The position numbers were made by a program, and so were the translations under genes. Shown here one piece after another: positions 26,295-36,664 of a stretch of DNA of 64,000 nucleotides (within the stretch, counting starts at the first letter, position 1; each line of letters begins with the position of its first letter). Source of the stretch: Sphagnum compactum (lineage: Eukaryota > Bryophyta > Sphagnopsida > Sphagnales); NCBI GenBank assembly GCA_965153455.1, contig OZ234504.1, positions 7,688,001 through 7,752,000 on the forward strand, given 5' to 3'. A model generated the notes under the pieces. It made no database searches. It was not told the DNA's origin and saw only the letters and a program-made list of their open reading frames with translations.

Positions 26295-26580
26295 TTAGAC
26301 TTCAAAGATGATTTGTAAAACTTCAGGTGGCACTCTTATAGCACTTTAAACCGTTTAAAATGAATAAGAAATAAAAAAGTTATGAGGTTTGAAAGTAGGA
26401 AGAGTCAAAATGAAGAAAAATGAAAAAAACACATTTTTCAATTAAAAAAACATTTTTTTTACTGATCTTTTTTGGCTGGTCCTTTAGCTTTGCATTTCAA
26501 AGATGATTTGTAGAGCTTGAGAAGGCGCTTTTATAACATTTTAAATCACTCCAAATGAAAAAGAATTGAGAAAGATGTGC
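26295..26580 (+). repeat. Tandem pair, period about 195 bp
   Basis: TTCAAAGATGATTTGTA occurs at 26301 and 26496, each followed by similar CACTTTAAAnC / CATTTTAAATC and AATGAAnAAGAA text. The copies are diverged. Confidence 0.65.
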
Positions 26581-27338
26581 CAAAGTGTTTGGTCATAGGC
26601 AGGTGATTGGTGATGGGCCTGTCTACTCTAGATATGATGAAACTGGGCAAACTTCATTAAACAAAGCACCCAGAAAAGGGGGAAAAGAAGGAACAAAGAG
26701 AGAGAGAGAGAGGACCCAAGTCCGAGCCAGAAGAACTTCTTATCTAGATGCATGTTTCAGCCTTGACTCCTAGTGTAAAACCCTTGGGGCTGAGTTCAAC
26801 TTTTGCTCCAATAGGAATGCTTGATTTGAGTTGAACATCGGCCCTGACTCTTAGTGTAAAGCGTGCCTTGGTGTAGGGTTTAAGAGGCCCTAGTGACAGG
26901 GACACTCTCAAAATGAGGGGTCATCTGTGCAAGGTGGTAGTACAAGCTGAGAACAAGTTCATGGCATTCAGAGCTTTTCATTTAGTTATTTTACATTTCT
27001 GGGTTTCTCTGGGAAGGAGAATTGGCGGGAGAATTGGCTCCAAAGAGAGACCTAAACACACAACGAAGCTCATCCATCCATGGATGATAAATCTGAATGA
27101 TAAATATGATTTGGGTTTTATGAGGTCTTGTAACAACAAAATAACTACTATATATTATAAATAATAATATTAATGTTGGGGTAATAATATGGATAAAATA
27201 AGGAATAAAATAATGAATTTCCTAGGCCCAAGAAAGAAAATCTTTTGACTAGGGGCATAATGGTTGATTATAAATAATTTAGATAACTATTTCAGGTTAG
27301 TAATAATGAGAGATCAAGTATGTAGACTTGACCAAATT

Positions 27339-28268
27339 TGTCACAACCCTAGCCTTGGGTTCGCGACCAAGGCGAGAGCTTGCAAGGGTGCGAGCCAAGA
27401 GGAGGCTCAGGAGTCACATCTCGTGCTCTTAGGAGTGCAAGAGAGTGTGAGGGAATGTCCCCTCACATTCCCAAGGGAACTCCCACTTTGGGAGTTGGAG
27501 TCCCGATGGATTTTCGAATTTTCAGAAAGCGATTGCAGGGGTCAAAACCCAATGGATTGAAAAGTTCTTTATATCATTGAAAAGCTCTTGGAGCTTAGAT
27601 GTCCAAAATGGGCTCCCATGACTCATTTGGACACTTATAACACAAGTTATAGTCAAAAGAAAAGTCAGGAGTCAAATTGGCAATTTTGATTCCCGACCAC
27701 TAAAAGTCAAGAATCGACCCGATTCCCTTGCATGCAGGTGGTGTCCAACATATCGTTGGAAAGCTCTCAACGAAGGCTACAACTTTTCTTTATACTTCAT
27801 CTCAATCAGAGGTCTGCATTCAAAATTATGGGTTCCCAAAGTTGCAGGAGTCCCAACGGTGGGAATTTCGGGACTTTCACTTGGGAGTCCCGAGACAAAA
27901 CAAAACCATTTGGGTGCAGGCCCCGTGGCCAAGCACAAAATATACTATATGGGGGAAGGTGGTGGCTTCCTCCGAGTCCAGGCCATGGTGAGTCTTGTGA
28001 GTCCAAGTTGCCCGTGGCCCGTCCTAGCACCAAAAGTGTTCTCGTTATGCATTAACTCTCGCTTTTATTGTTTGGTTTTGTGCAGATCTATGTGAGTGAT
28101 TGATTACTTGTCAATTCTTCCTGATTTCATCCCGGAGCTCCATCACGCCCCTCTACCCCCCCCCCCCAAAGTGTTGCGAGCTAGGGAGCGTGCCCCAACT
28201 CCTTACCCTTTTGCTGTTTTCAAACCAAACTCATATTGGAGTCTATCAAGGAGCTTGGGAACGCATCA
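27339..28268 (+). mobile_element. Solo LTR, copy 1
   Basis: A 930-bp block begins TGTCACAACCC and ends GAACGCATCA, the TG...CA ends of an LTR. It is flanked by a near-matching 5-bp duplication, AAATT at 27334-27338 and AAATC at 28269-28273. A second copy in the same orientation lies at 37836-38750 with different flanks, so each is an independent insertion rather than the two ends of one element. No internal region is attached. Strand is given only as the orientation shared by the two copies. Confidence 0.75.
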
Positions 28269-28273
28269 AAATC

Positions 28274-28757
28274 TTAGATTCACAATAATGTAAAACCTAT
28301 CTATAAAAGGATGAAAAGTTATACTTGATGATTGGTTTAATACATGAGAAATAGATGTAAATGAATGTGATTAATTATTCATCCACTTTTTTCCTTCAAG
28401 TATATAAGGGATAAAGATTAGAGCTTTTGGGTTCATAATTTGCATTCAATAATTTTATGTTGTTAGTTGGATCAAGATTTGTAAAAATATCATATGTGAA
28501 TAGGAATCCTTGAAAAAATAAAATGTGAAGATTATATTAATACCATGGTGCAAACTTTATAGTCTTTGGTGAGTGATCCCCATTAAAAAGAATTTTTAAA
28601 CGCGTGTGATGAATTCTCTTAAGGTGTAGTTTTCACATAAATATTCGACTTTAGACACGTGAGTGATCCTATCTCAAAAGAGTGTAAAGTCTTATGTTAG
28701 AAATCATGTGAATGATGAATATTGCAAGTGTTTTTTTGAAATATGTTTGATAATCTA
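28274..28757. other. AT-rich spacer between solo LTR and gypsy element
   Basis: No gene or recognisable element is seen here. Confidence 0.5.
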
Positions 28758-28761
28758 CCTA

Positions 28762-29450
28762 TGTCGTGACGTGTAGTGTCGTGACGTTCAATGTCGTAAA
28801 GGTGTAAATCCATAGCAAACTCTACTGAACAAAAAGATTAAAACCAGTCAAAGGTAGAAACTAATCAACCAAAAAGAGATGCACGCACATATATATACAA
28901 TGCACAAGAAGAGGCTAAGATGAAATTCTCATGTATTAATTAAATTGGAAAGAAGGAAAGAAAACGTAGTGTATATAAACGGTGGCCGTGTAATAACCGC
29001 CGTGAGCATCTAAAAATCTACTCTAACTATGGAGGAAACTCTCCTTGACAAAGGAATTCTAAGAAAACTAACAAGAGAAGGGAAGAGCTTGGCTTTTTAT
29101 ACAGCCGTCAACAAGCTGAAACCCTAAACAAACCATAACCCTAAAACACCTAATAACATACTATAACCTAAGAGCATACATTAACCTCAAGAATGTACAT
29201 TAACCTTAAAAGGCATGATTGGCATGCCTGTAACCAGCCGTCATGTATGAGGCCATGCATACGGGCATGACAATTGTCGTGACGTGTAGTGTCGTGACGT
29301 TCGGTGTCGTAAGGGTGTAAATCCATAGTAAATTTTACTAAATAAAAAGACTAAAACCAGTCAAAGGTAGAAACTAATCAACCAAAAAGATATGCACGCA
29401 CATATATATATATAATGCACAAGAGGAGGCTAAGATGAAATTCTCATGTA
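28762..29450 (-). repeat. 3' LTR region, composite A-B-A structure
   Basis: A block of about 172 bp (A, 28762-28933) recurs at 29275-29450 and flanks a middle block B (28934-29272). B matches the right-hand LTR (37663-37835 plus 38756-38908). A+B runs TGTCGTGACG...GGGCATGACA, a good TGTC...GACA LTR. However, the purine tract AGGCGGGGGA (minus strand) abuts the second A copy instead. The exact LTR edge is therefore unresolved. Confidence 0.65.
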
Positions 29451-29675
29451 TCCCCCGCCTAGACCTGAGCTGGGAAAAGCGTGGCATGGTCTAAGTAAAA
29501 ATCAAGGTGATGCAGGATAACATGATGAACAACACCAAATGCCTTTAAGAACTTGAGTGAGCTCCGACTTGAAGTAGAATAAATGGTATCCACCATTACA
29601 ATTATCGCAAAACAACATCTAATCAGCATCGTCTGTATTCTAACATACCTAACATGGATAGTCAAGTGGAGGAAT

Positions 29676-30730
29676 CTAAGTTGACGTGATGATGGTAGGA
29701 TCCAAGTTCAGTAGGTGGTAGGGCGCATAGTTTTTGGAGTGATCTCGAATTGTGCGTTTGTCAGCTCCTTGTAATTCCAACACACCTGAAGGCCTGATTG
29801 CCTTAATCCTCAAGATAGTGCGACCGGAAGAAGTGTCTAGAGTATCATTAGGTTGCCGCTGGAGATACACAAAGTCACTAACATCAAATTGTCTTACCTT
29901 AGGTTTATAACTACCACCTTGTGTGTGTGCATATCGTAAGGTGTCTTGATGTTGTGCAATGGACAAATTCTCCATGGCCATGGGCATAACCCTCCTGAAT
30001 AGAGCAGCCCTCTCTATGATGACCCTAGCCCAAGTGGCTGGGGAGTCCAAGTCCACAACTTGGTCCATTTGAGCCGTAATGGAAGAGGGTGGAATGGGAT
30101 GTCTCCCAAAAAGTAAAAAGTAAGGAGAGAAATGAGACAAAGAGGCAAGTTTGGACATCCTATAACCCATGGCAATGTAAGGTAGGGCCAGGTCCCAATC
30201 CTCTTTATTCCTAGTGAGGCAAATCTTTCAAAGTCCCTTTTTGCATGTCTGGACCATCCTGTCTTCAAGGCTATCAGCTTGGGGATGATCCCTTGAAGTC
30301 CGACGATGGTCAATGAGAGCATGATCAAGTAGGTTTTGGAATTCTCCTCTGAATTTTGATCCTTGATCAATAAGGCATTCAGCACAAGCCCCAAACCTAC
30401 TTAGGATCTGTTGTAAGAAAGCCTGGCTGGTGCTATGTGATGACTTGTCCGACAATGCAACAAGCTCGACCCACTTTGAAAAATGTTCAATCATAATCAT
30501 GGAGTAGACATTACCCTTGGAGGTCTATGGTAACTTTCCTGTTAAATCACATGACAAGCGATAGAACATGCCTTGAATAGGGAGTGGAAAAAGTGTGAGT
30601 TGTCTAGAGGAGAAAGACGTTCTCACTCTATCACATTGTTCACACCTAGCAATGATGTTTCGGACTTGAGCATGCATACCTCTCCAATGGTAATGAAGAG
30701 CGAGAAGGCTATAAGTACGCTTAACTCCAA
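29676..30730 (-). pseudogene. Integrase module of the gypsy element (broken)
   Basis: Reading down the minus strand: an HHCC-like zinc finger (LHYHWRG, then CEQC) at about 30720-30640; the first catalytic Asp in CDLTGKLP near 30550; core text IEHFSKWVELVAL; second Asp in IDQGSKF; and HPQADSLEDR, where the usual catalytic Glu position reads Asp. A C-terminal GPY/F-like module (VYLQRQPND, AIRPSGVLELQGAD) ends with a stop at 29676. A TAG follows the first Asp motif, and the two main frames (30500-30228 and 30170-29676) are out of register. Confidence 0.85.
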
Positions 30731-30836
30731 AGTGTCCAAGCTCCGAGTGTACCTTCTGAATAAGACCAAGCTATTCATGTGGTGGAGGAACCATTCTGTT
30801 GCCTTGTGTTAAGCATCGGACGAAGTGATTATCCCT

Positions 30837-31420
30837 CTATGAGTAGCGTTTGGACCGTTGTTGTATGCGATCCTGATGACTTGATGTAACTTCGGGAGGG
30901 TATTGCCCATGCTGAAGAAACTTCAGAGTGTCCAAGTCCTCCCATATATCCACAATGGGATGCTCAACCAGGTTACATTGCAGTAGTGCAAGATAACTAG
31001 ATGCATAAGATACATGTCCTGCTGGAATCTGGTCGAAGTCTTGCCTGGCTTCTGAGAAATCTTCAGAGGTAGTGGAGGGTCTTCGCAACATGGTATCCAC
31101 ATTTTGATGTGTAATACCAGGTTGGTGAATAACCTTGAACTCATACTCCTGAAGTATAAGTGCCCAACGAACTAACTTACCAGTAAGCTTGTCGTTGGTC
31201 ATCAACCACTTGATAGGCTGGCGGTCGGTATACAAAGTGAACTTGGTGCCAGAAAGATAGGGCCTGAAATGTATGACGGCCTATACAACAATAAGACATT
31301 CCCCCTCGTATGAAGAGTAGTTGCTCTCAGCCTTGTTGTTGCTTCGGGATGCATAAGCGATAACATATTCCTTACCTTCTTCATCAAGTTGGCCAAGAAT
31401 AACACCGATACCAAGAGCAC
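30837..31420 (-). pseudogene. RNase H module of the gypsy element (broken)
   Basis: The minus-strand frame at 31235-30837 contains YTDRQPIKWLMTNDKLTGK, VRWALILQEYEFKVIHQPG and the degraded end NVDTMLRRP, all typical of gypsy RNase H. The upstream part (31420-31240) is recognisable in another reading frame and contains at least one stop. Confidence 0.85.
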
Positions 31421-31552
31421 TTCAGTTAGTGTGTAGAATGAAGACCTTGCTGAAATCAGGTCTTCTCAAAATGGGGAACTCTGAAAGCTTTTCCTTGAGT
31501 GTGTTGAAAGCTTCTTGAACCTCTTCAGTCCATGTCTAAGCAACATCCTTCT

Positions 31553-32695
31553 TTAACAATGCATAGAAAGGATGAGCAATAGTATTAAAGTCTGGACATA
31601 AATCCTGTAGTAATTACATAGTCCGATGAAGCTCCTCAAAGTGTGAACATCAGTAGGATTGAGCATCTCCAAAATGGCTAATACTTTGACCCAATGAGCC
31701 ATAATACCATTTGGCAAAATTATGTGGCCAAGGTAGACTACTAAGGTGATAACAAACTTACATTTTTTAGGATGGATCTTCATATACTTACTTCGTGGAA
31801 CCTCTTGAATAACTCCTCAAGGTGAGCCAAGCGCTGCAGGAGTCCCTTGTTATGCACTAGGACGTCATCTATGTAACACTTTAGGAAATCTACCCCTTCA
31901 AGAACCTGTTCCATGACTCGTTAAAAGAAAATATGTGCATTCTTCAATCCAAAAGGCATCACAAGCCATTACCACAACTTGTTTCCATGGAATGTCGTTT
32001 TCTTGCGATCCTTCTCCGCGAACACAATCTGGTTGAAGACCTGCCTCAGATCCACAATTGTGAAGATGTTTGAATCTCCAATGCTATCAAACAGTTCTTC
32101 AGGGATGGGCATGGGGTACCTGTCCTAAGGTGTAACCAGGTTCAAAGGCCTATAATCCCCGCACATCCTTTTCTCAGTCCATAATCCAGCTGAATCCTTC
32201 TTTGTTGGCATTATTGTAGCAGCTGCATGATGGCTGAATGAAACCAGCCTCATGGAGCTCTTTACATCTTTCATCTACCAGTTCCCTTTCATGCTTGCTG
32301 AACCTATGCCTCCTCCGATAGATGGGTGTCTCATTTGTAAGGTCTATAGAGAACTGCACGGTCTTACACCAACCTAAATCTTTCATTGAGAATGAGAACA
32401 CATTTTCATACTTAATTAGCAAGTATGTGACCTGGACTCTCTCTTTCTTGGTGAGCTGGTTCCCCATAACGAAAGGGTAATTGGAAACACATGGAATGGA
32501 GTTGGAAAGTGTGTTTGAAGAATCTGATGTATTGGGTTCTCCACTATCCAACTGCGCAGATTTGTAAAAGGTTGTAATTGTTTCTCCAGAAGCTGATGTA
32601 CCTCCAGGTGTATCAAAAATAACTTGAGTCAAATTACATGGTACTTCCTCCCCCCTGACGCTAAGAGTGAAGTGTAGAGTGTTGAAAATAGGCAA
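31553..32695 (-). pseudogene. Reverse transcriptase module of the gypsy element (broken)
   Basis: The N-terminal part at 32695-32174 has RRRHRFSKHERELVDERC and HEAGFIQPS, the usual gypsy entry to RT. Next come CGDYRPLNLVTP followed by a TAG, then FTIVDLRQ with the motif A aspartate, and the YIDD active-site box (CYIDDVLV) encoded at 31875-31861. The two catalytic motifs survive, but in-frame stops and frame changes interrupt the domain. The N-terminal part is in the same reading frame as the end of the methyltransferase domain, separated only by a TGA. Confidence 0.9.
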
Positions 32696-32737
32696 GTGTA
32701 CTTGGTTGGGGTGCCATGTAGGCGCATCACTAGAACT

Positions 32738-33905
32738 TCAAGCTGATTGAATCAATGCTAGTGTTGTGTACATTTGAAAGAGTACACAAGTTACTAACAA
32801 CCATGTAAGGGAGTTCAGGTCCATGCTTCTCCCCAGTAGAGCGTTACACTCCAATCTAGTCACCTTGGTGTGACTAGTAGTGCTAGTTTGGAACCCCATA
32901 GCCCTTTCTCTTTCTTCTGGGCTTGGTTCATCCCAAGTGGCTGAAGCATGACGATACACCAGGCCTAGTCCATCTCCCTGAAAGGCGTGTGCTCTTGGGA
33001 AGGAAACAAAGGTGGGCCAAGCACCTCTTGGTTTTCTTATTGTGTTCGCAGCAAACCAAGGAGGTTTCTCTTGCCTTGTAACTGGTTGGCAGGAGCTTTG
33101 ATTATCCAATATGTGAGAAACCTGTAGGTTGGGGTCTCTGATGGTGTATCTCAGAGCCAATTGCTGAACTGAGAGTGGTGCAAGGTTGGTCCATTAGTTG
33201 CGCAGCCGGTGCGCATAAGAATCGCATTGTGCCGCATTGAGCAGGAGCGGCTCTTCACGGTAATGCTTGACTAGTGTGTAGTGCTCCTGGACTTTTTCCC
33301 TCTGGTCAAGCTGAGAAAAAGTATTCTCAATTACATAACCAAGCGTAGGAAAAATGGATTGAGCCCAGGTGATTAATCGTACCATGTTCGTGAAGACCGG
33401 ATCTTGTGTCACTCAAGCCTTCTCCAAATCCAACCATTGAAAATCCTTGACACTCCCAACCTGAAATGATGAGGTCCACGGGGCCAAGTAATTCCATATG
33501 CATTTAATGAATTAGTTATATGTCAGAGAGCAAGAAAGTGAAATTGGCCTTCCATGCGGTGGTTGCAAAATGTTGTGGAAATCTGGCTTTGAGTTCCATC
33601 AATCTCAATGCCGCCACTTGCCTTGCAATAGGATTAATGTCTACGTAAAAATACCTCTGAACCACCATCCTTGACTGTAGTAGGGCTTCGAGACCTATGC
33701 CAATACCACCAAAGAGTTCTAGTAATGTAATCCCCTCCTTAGGCGGTGTCCAGGTGATTAATGAACCAAATATTGGCTTAATCGGTTCGCCATGGCTCTC
33801 CATGTTCTCAAAACTAGACAGAGCTTTGACCAAGGGCTCGTGGGCTGCTTTGAACCTTTGTAAAACCTCTGGTCCGTGTTGAATGTCAGTAGGAACCACC
33901 CTCAA
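32738..33905 (-). pseudogene. C5-cytosine DNA methyltransferase domain embedded in the retrotransposon polyprotein (broken)
   Basis: About 390 codons resemble a C5-methyltransferase that transfers a methyl group from S-adenosylmethionine to cytosine. Motifs in order on the minus strand: I, LLELFGGIGIGLEALLQ (about 33735-33685); II-like, YFYVDINPIARQ; IV, GWECQGFS with the catalytic Cys (33461-33438), followed by DTRSGL; VI, YVIENTFSQ (about 33335-33305), standing for the usual ENV; VIII-like, AHRLRN followed by a stop (about 33215-33194); IX/X, PSPEERERAMGF and LLGRSMDLNSLTWLL (about 32930-32800). The RLRN...W-T-N context recalls the DNMT3/DRM type more than DNMT1/CMT. Damage: two TAA between motifs II and IV, one frameshift after DTRSGL, one TAA at 33194 and a TGA near 32738. 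The first part is in the protease register and the last part in the RT register. Confidence 0.87.
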
Positions 33906-34112
33906 GCTTTCAGTAGCTTGGGCGTAAGGTGTTTCCTTTTCATTTCCCTCTATCTATTCGTGGTTAGCTTGTTGGATGTAGGAAATGGTGTGTGCTTCTT
34001 TGAGCATACAATGGTGAGCGATAGGACTATGGTTCCCATGTAAATCAAGGGGTATGTATCCCAGGTGGTGGCCATCAGTCTCCCAATCCACTCGGTAGTA
34101 CACATGCTCAAA

Positions 34113-34427
34113 CTAGTTGTCAATTGTGAAACTTGGTGGAAACAGGGCCTCTTGCCCAATGAACACATTGTAATTAGTGGCATTGATGACTAAACATCTA
34201 GCCCGTATGCAAAGCTCCTGATCTGTATCTTCATTGAAGTTAAGTGCAATCAAATCCGAGCTCTCCCCAAGTACCTCTTTTATGCTCCCACTAGCGATGC
34301 AAATTTGCCACATAGATTTTTGTAGTTTGGAGTCGAGCATGCCCATCTTCTTGGCGAATTGAACTCCAAGAATCACTGGTTGGGCACCTGTACCAAGAAG
34401 TATCACTCTGGGTGTATATCCTCCCAC
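34113..34427 (-). pseudogene. Retropepsin-like protease module (active-site Asp lost)
   Basis: ILLGTGAQPVILG at about 34400-34360 aligns with the aspartic protease active-site loop, but the catalytic Asp position reads Gly (GGT codon near 34392-34394). The module then runs through IALNFNED and NYNVFIGQEALF to a TAG at 34113. The reading register continues across that stop into the methyltransferase domain. Confidence 0.75.
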
Positions 34428-34463
34428 CTAGATTGTTGTCTCAGTATTGTCGACAATGGCAAC

Positions 34464-35500
34464 TCAGGTGGCGATGGAAGTTCTCTCACTAGGCACCACC
34501 TTTGAAAATGAATGAGAGACTTTGTGGAGAGAATGGTTATCCACAAAGCCTTTGCTGAATAACAAATCCACAAGTGAGGTGTTCTCAACTCCCTTCTGAT
34601 ATGTGAATGTAGAATCAAAGGTAGGAGAACCCACTAGTTTAGCCATGCTAGAACTAGTGACCAGATTACGAACGCCATCTGCAACACATGAGCCAATTGA
34701 GTGTCTCTCCAAGGTGTTGGATGGGACCCTTGTAGCATGTGGATCAGGGATTGGTAGGACCTGATGTAGTGCTCATGGTATCCTTTAGTACTGAAATTAT
34801 GTCCTTGGTGTATAACTTCAAATCTTGAAAACTAAATAATGGTGTACTCACAAGCTTTTGCGCCACTTCATGCATTTGAAGTTGGCACTCCATAAGCTGA
34901 TTACTGGAAAATTGTGTGTTTTCCTGATGTACATGTACTATTGGGACACGATAATTTGATGCCTTAGCAGCTTGTGGTGTAGTAGTCTCCTCCCCCCTCG
35001 CCAACAAGGTGCGTTCTTCTTCTGTGTTGAGAGGACGAAAAAATTGTGGCATGAATGTTCGAGCTCCTCTAGCCCTGGTAATAGGACTTGAACCAGATGC
35101 TAGTCCATCAGTCTAAATTACCTGCCTAGTGGCAGAAAATTTGAGTGCCACATTAGTCTCTTGTGCCGCGAAGTACGAAGGGCAAAAAGAAATGGCAAAT
35201 TCTAATGTGAGACTAGAATTGTGTGCATTAGAAAGAACATACTCCCCAACCATGGCATCGTGTGAGAGGCCATAAAACGACCTAGGAGGTCCTTCCCGTG
35301 ATCCTGAACCCTATACAGGTTGCGCATGACTAGATAGTTGGGAAGACTTGCCTTTTAGATTAGCAAGTTGGGCCCTCAATGATTCGAGTTCATTTTTCAA
35401 AGTTCGAACTTGAGCGACATGGGCTTGAAACACCACCCTTTTGTCAACATTGTGCTCCTTCTTTTTAGCATTCTTACTGGAATTACCCTTGGTGGGGAAA
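34464..35500 (-). pseudogene. Gag-protease linker of the gypsy element
   Basis: Fragmentary frames (for example 35052-34744 and 34712-34464) that I do not recognise. By position they join the zinc knuckles to the protease. Confidence 0.4.
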
Positions 35501-35535
35501 GCCTGAGTGGAAGGTTGAGGTGCCTTGGCTTTTGG

Positions 35536-36664
35536 TTAAGGGGCAGGGGAAGATGCTGACATATTTTGCAGTGGTAATCGAAGTTGCTTCTGTTCCGAGA
35601 ATTTGGCAAAATAAACAGCTTCTTGATGTTCGTCTTTCCCACAATAATCATAAAAGAGATCTTCGGAAGGAATGTTGCATTCAATAACTTTGTGGGTAGG
35701 ATTACCATAGTAGTTGCAAGAAGGTAGGATGGGTGCAGCCAAGTGCACCGCTTTAGCCCTTGAAGAAGAATGTGATGATCTGGTTGGCGCAGCTGGTGGA
35801 GGTTGAGGCCTTGAACGTGATGGAGGCCTCATAATATTGGCCTCATAATGTCCATGAGCCAGTTCCAACTTTTCAGAAATGTTGTACACATCCAACAAAG
35901 TGTACGAGTCTCCAAATTCTACAAAAACCCGTTGCAAAACCTACGGATGGAGTGTCGGAGTACCTTCCAATGAACGAAGATATTGATGGGTAGCTTCCAA
36001 GTTTGTGATGCTCTAAGTATTCTCTTTGAGCTTGAGAAGCCTCCTGTAGAGCATCTTGAGGGTTTCATCCTTCTACCAAAAGAAGGTGGCGAGCTGCATA
36101 ATTTTTTCAGAACTCTTAACCGAAAATTCCAGCTCAAAAACTCAAAAGAATTCCCCCACTGGATCAGCAAAAGCTGGTGCATCGATGGTGGGAGGAATGT
36201 TTGCGGTAGCAGCAATGAGTTGTTGAAGAGAAAAGGTTTACTGAAGTAGGTTCTGGATCTGGATTATTGGGCATAGTCCCATGATGTGCAATGGCAGCAT
36301 GCAGTGCAGTTTGAAAGGTGGTGCCGATGGCTATGGCATAAGCTGGATTGGGGATTTGGGTGATGCCTAAAATCCTCGGAGAATGTTGCTCGTAGACATC
36401 CACTACCTCATAGTGCACATAACGGGCCAGTTGTTTGAATGTGAATGCCTCGGTGTAATTAGCGCCATACTTGAGCTCTAATTCACAAACCACAGTTGAG
36501 AAAGTTGCCTTGAATTCCTTCAAAGAAATGGTACCTGACCTTCCGTTGAACTTTTCAATTCTCGTAGAGGAACTGCTGACCTCCATGGTGTATATGGGTG
36601 TAGAGGTAATGGCTTGCAGTGGAATAGACGGTGATGGTGTGAAAGCTGGTGCGACAATAGGCAT
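35536..36664 (-). pseudogene. Gag module with degraded zinc knuckles
   Basis: The N-terminal part (36664-36164) holds a capsid-like stretch (RIEKFNGRSGTISLKEFKAT, FKQLARYVHYEVVDVY). Frames at 36215-35919 and 35937-35536 continue it out of register. A Pro/Ser/Arg-rich segment is followed by two CCHC-like knuckles: CNYYGNPTHKVIEC, whose second Cys is Tyr, and YDYCGKDEHQEAVY, whose first and last Cys are Tyr. Confidence 0.75.

Larger units (their letters stand above)
22449..27338. other. Intergenic spacer: upstream region of C2-GRAM gene and repeat-rich DNA
   Basis: No gene is supported. 22449-22900 is the likely promoter and leader of the C2-GRAM gene (AC microsatellite, CT-rich runs). 23640-24400 is locally GC-rich. 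From about 24950 the DNA becomes AT-rich, with homopolymer tracts (C-rich at 25157-25170, a G run of about 22 at 25764-25785), copies of a palindrome-bearing repeat and a tandem pair at about 26300-26580. Confidence 0.6.

Noticed and set aside
29110-29180. CCCTAAA-like telomere motif
   Set aside because: Only one or two units within the LTR (also at 38765); no tandem telomeric array.
33516-33905. A host methyltransferase gene (DRM or CMT) inserted by chance
   Set aside because: No introns or host flanks; the register is continuous with protease and RT, and all sit inside one element.
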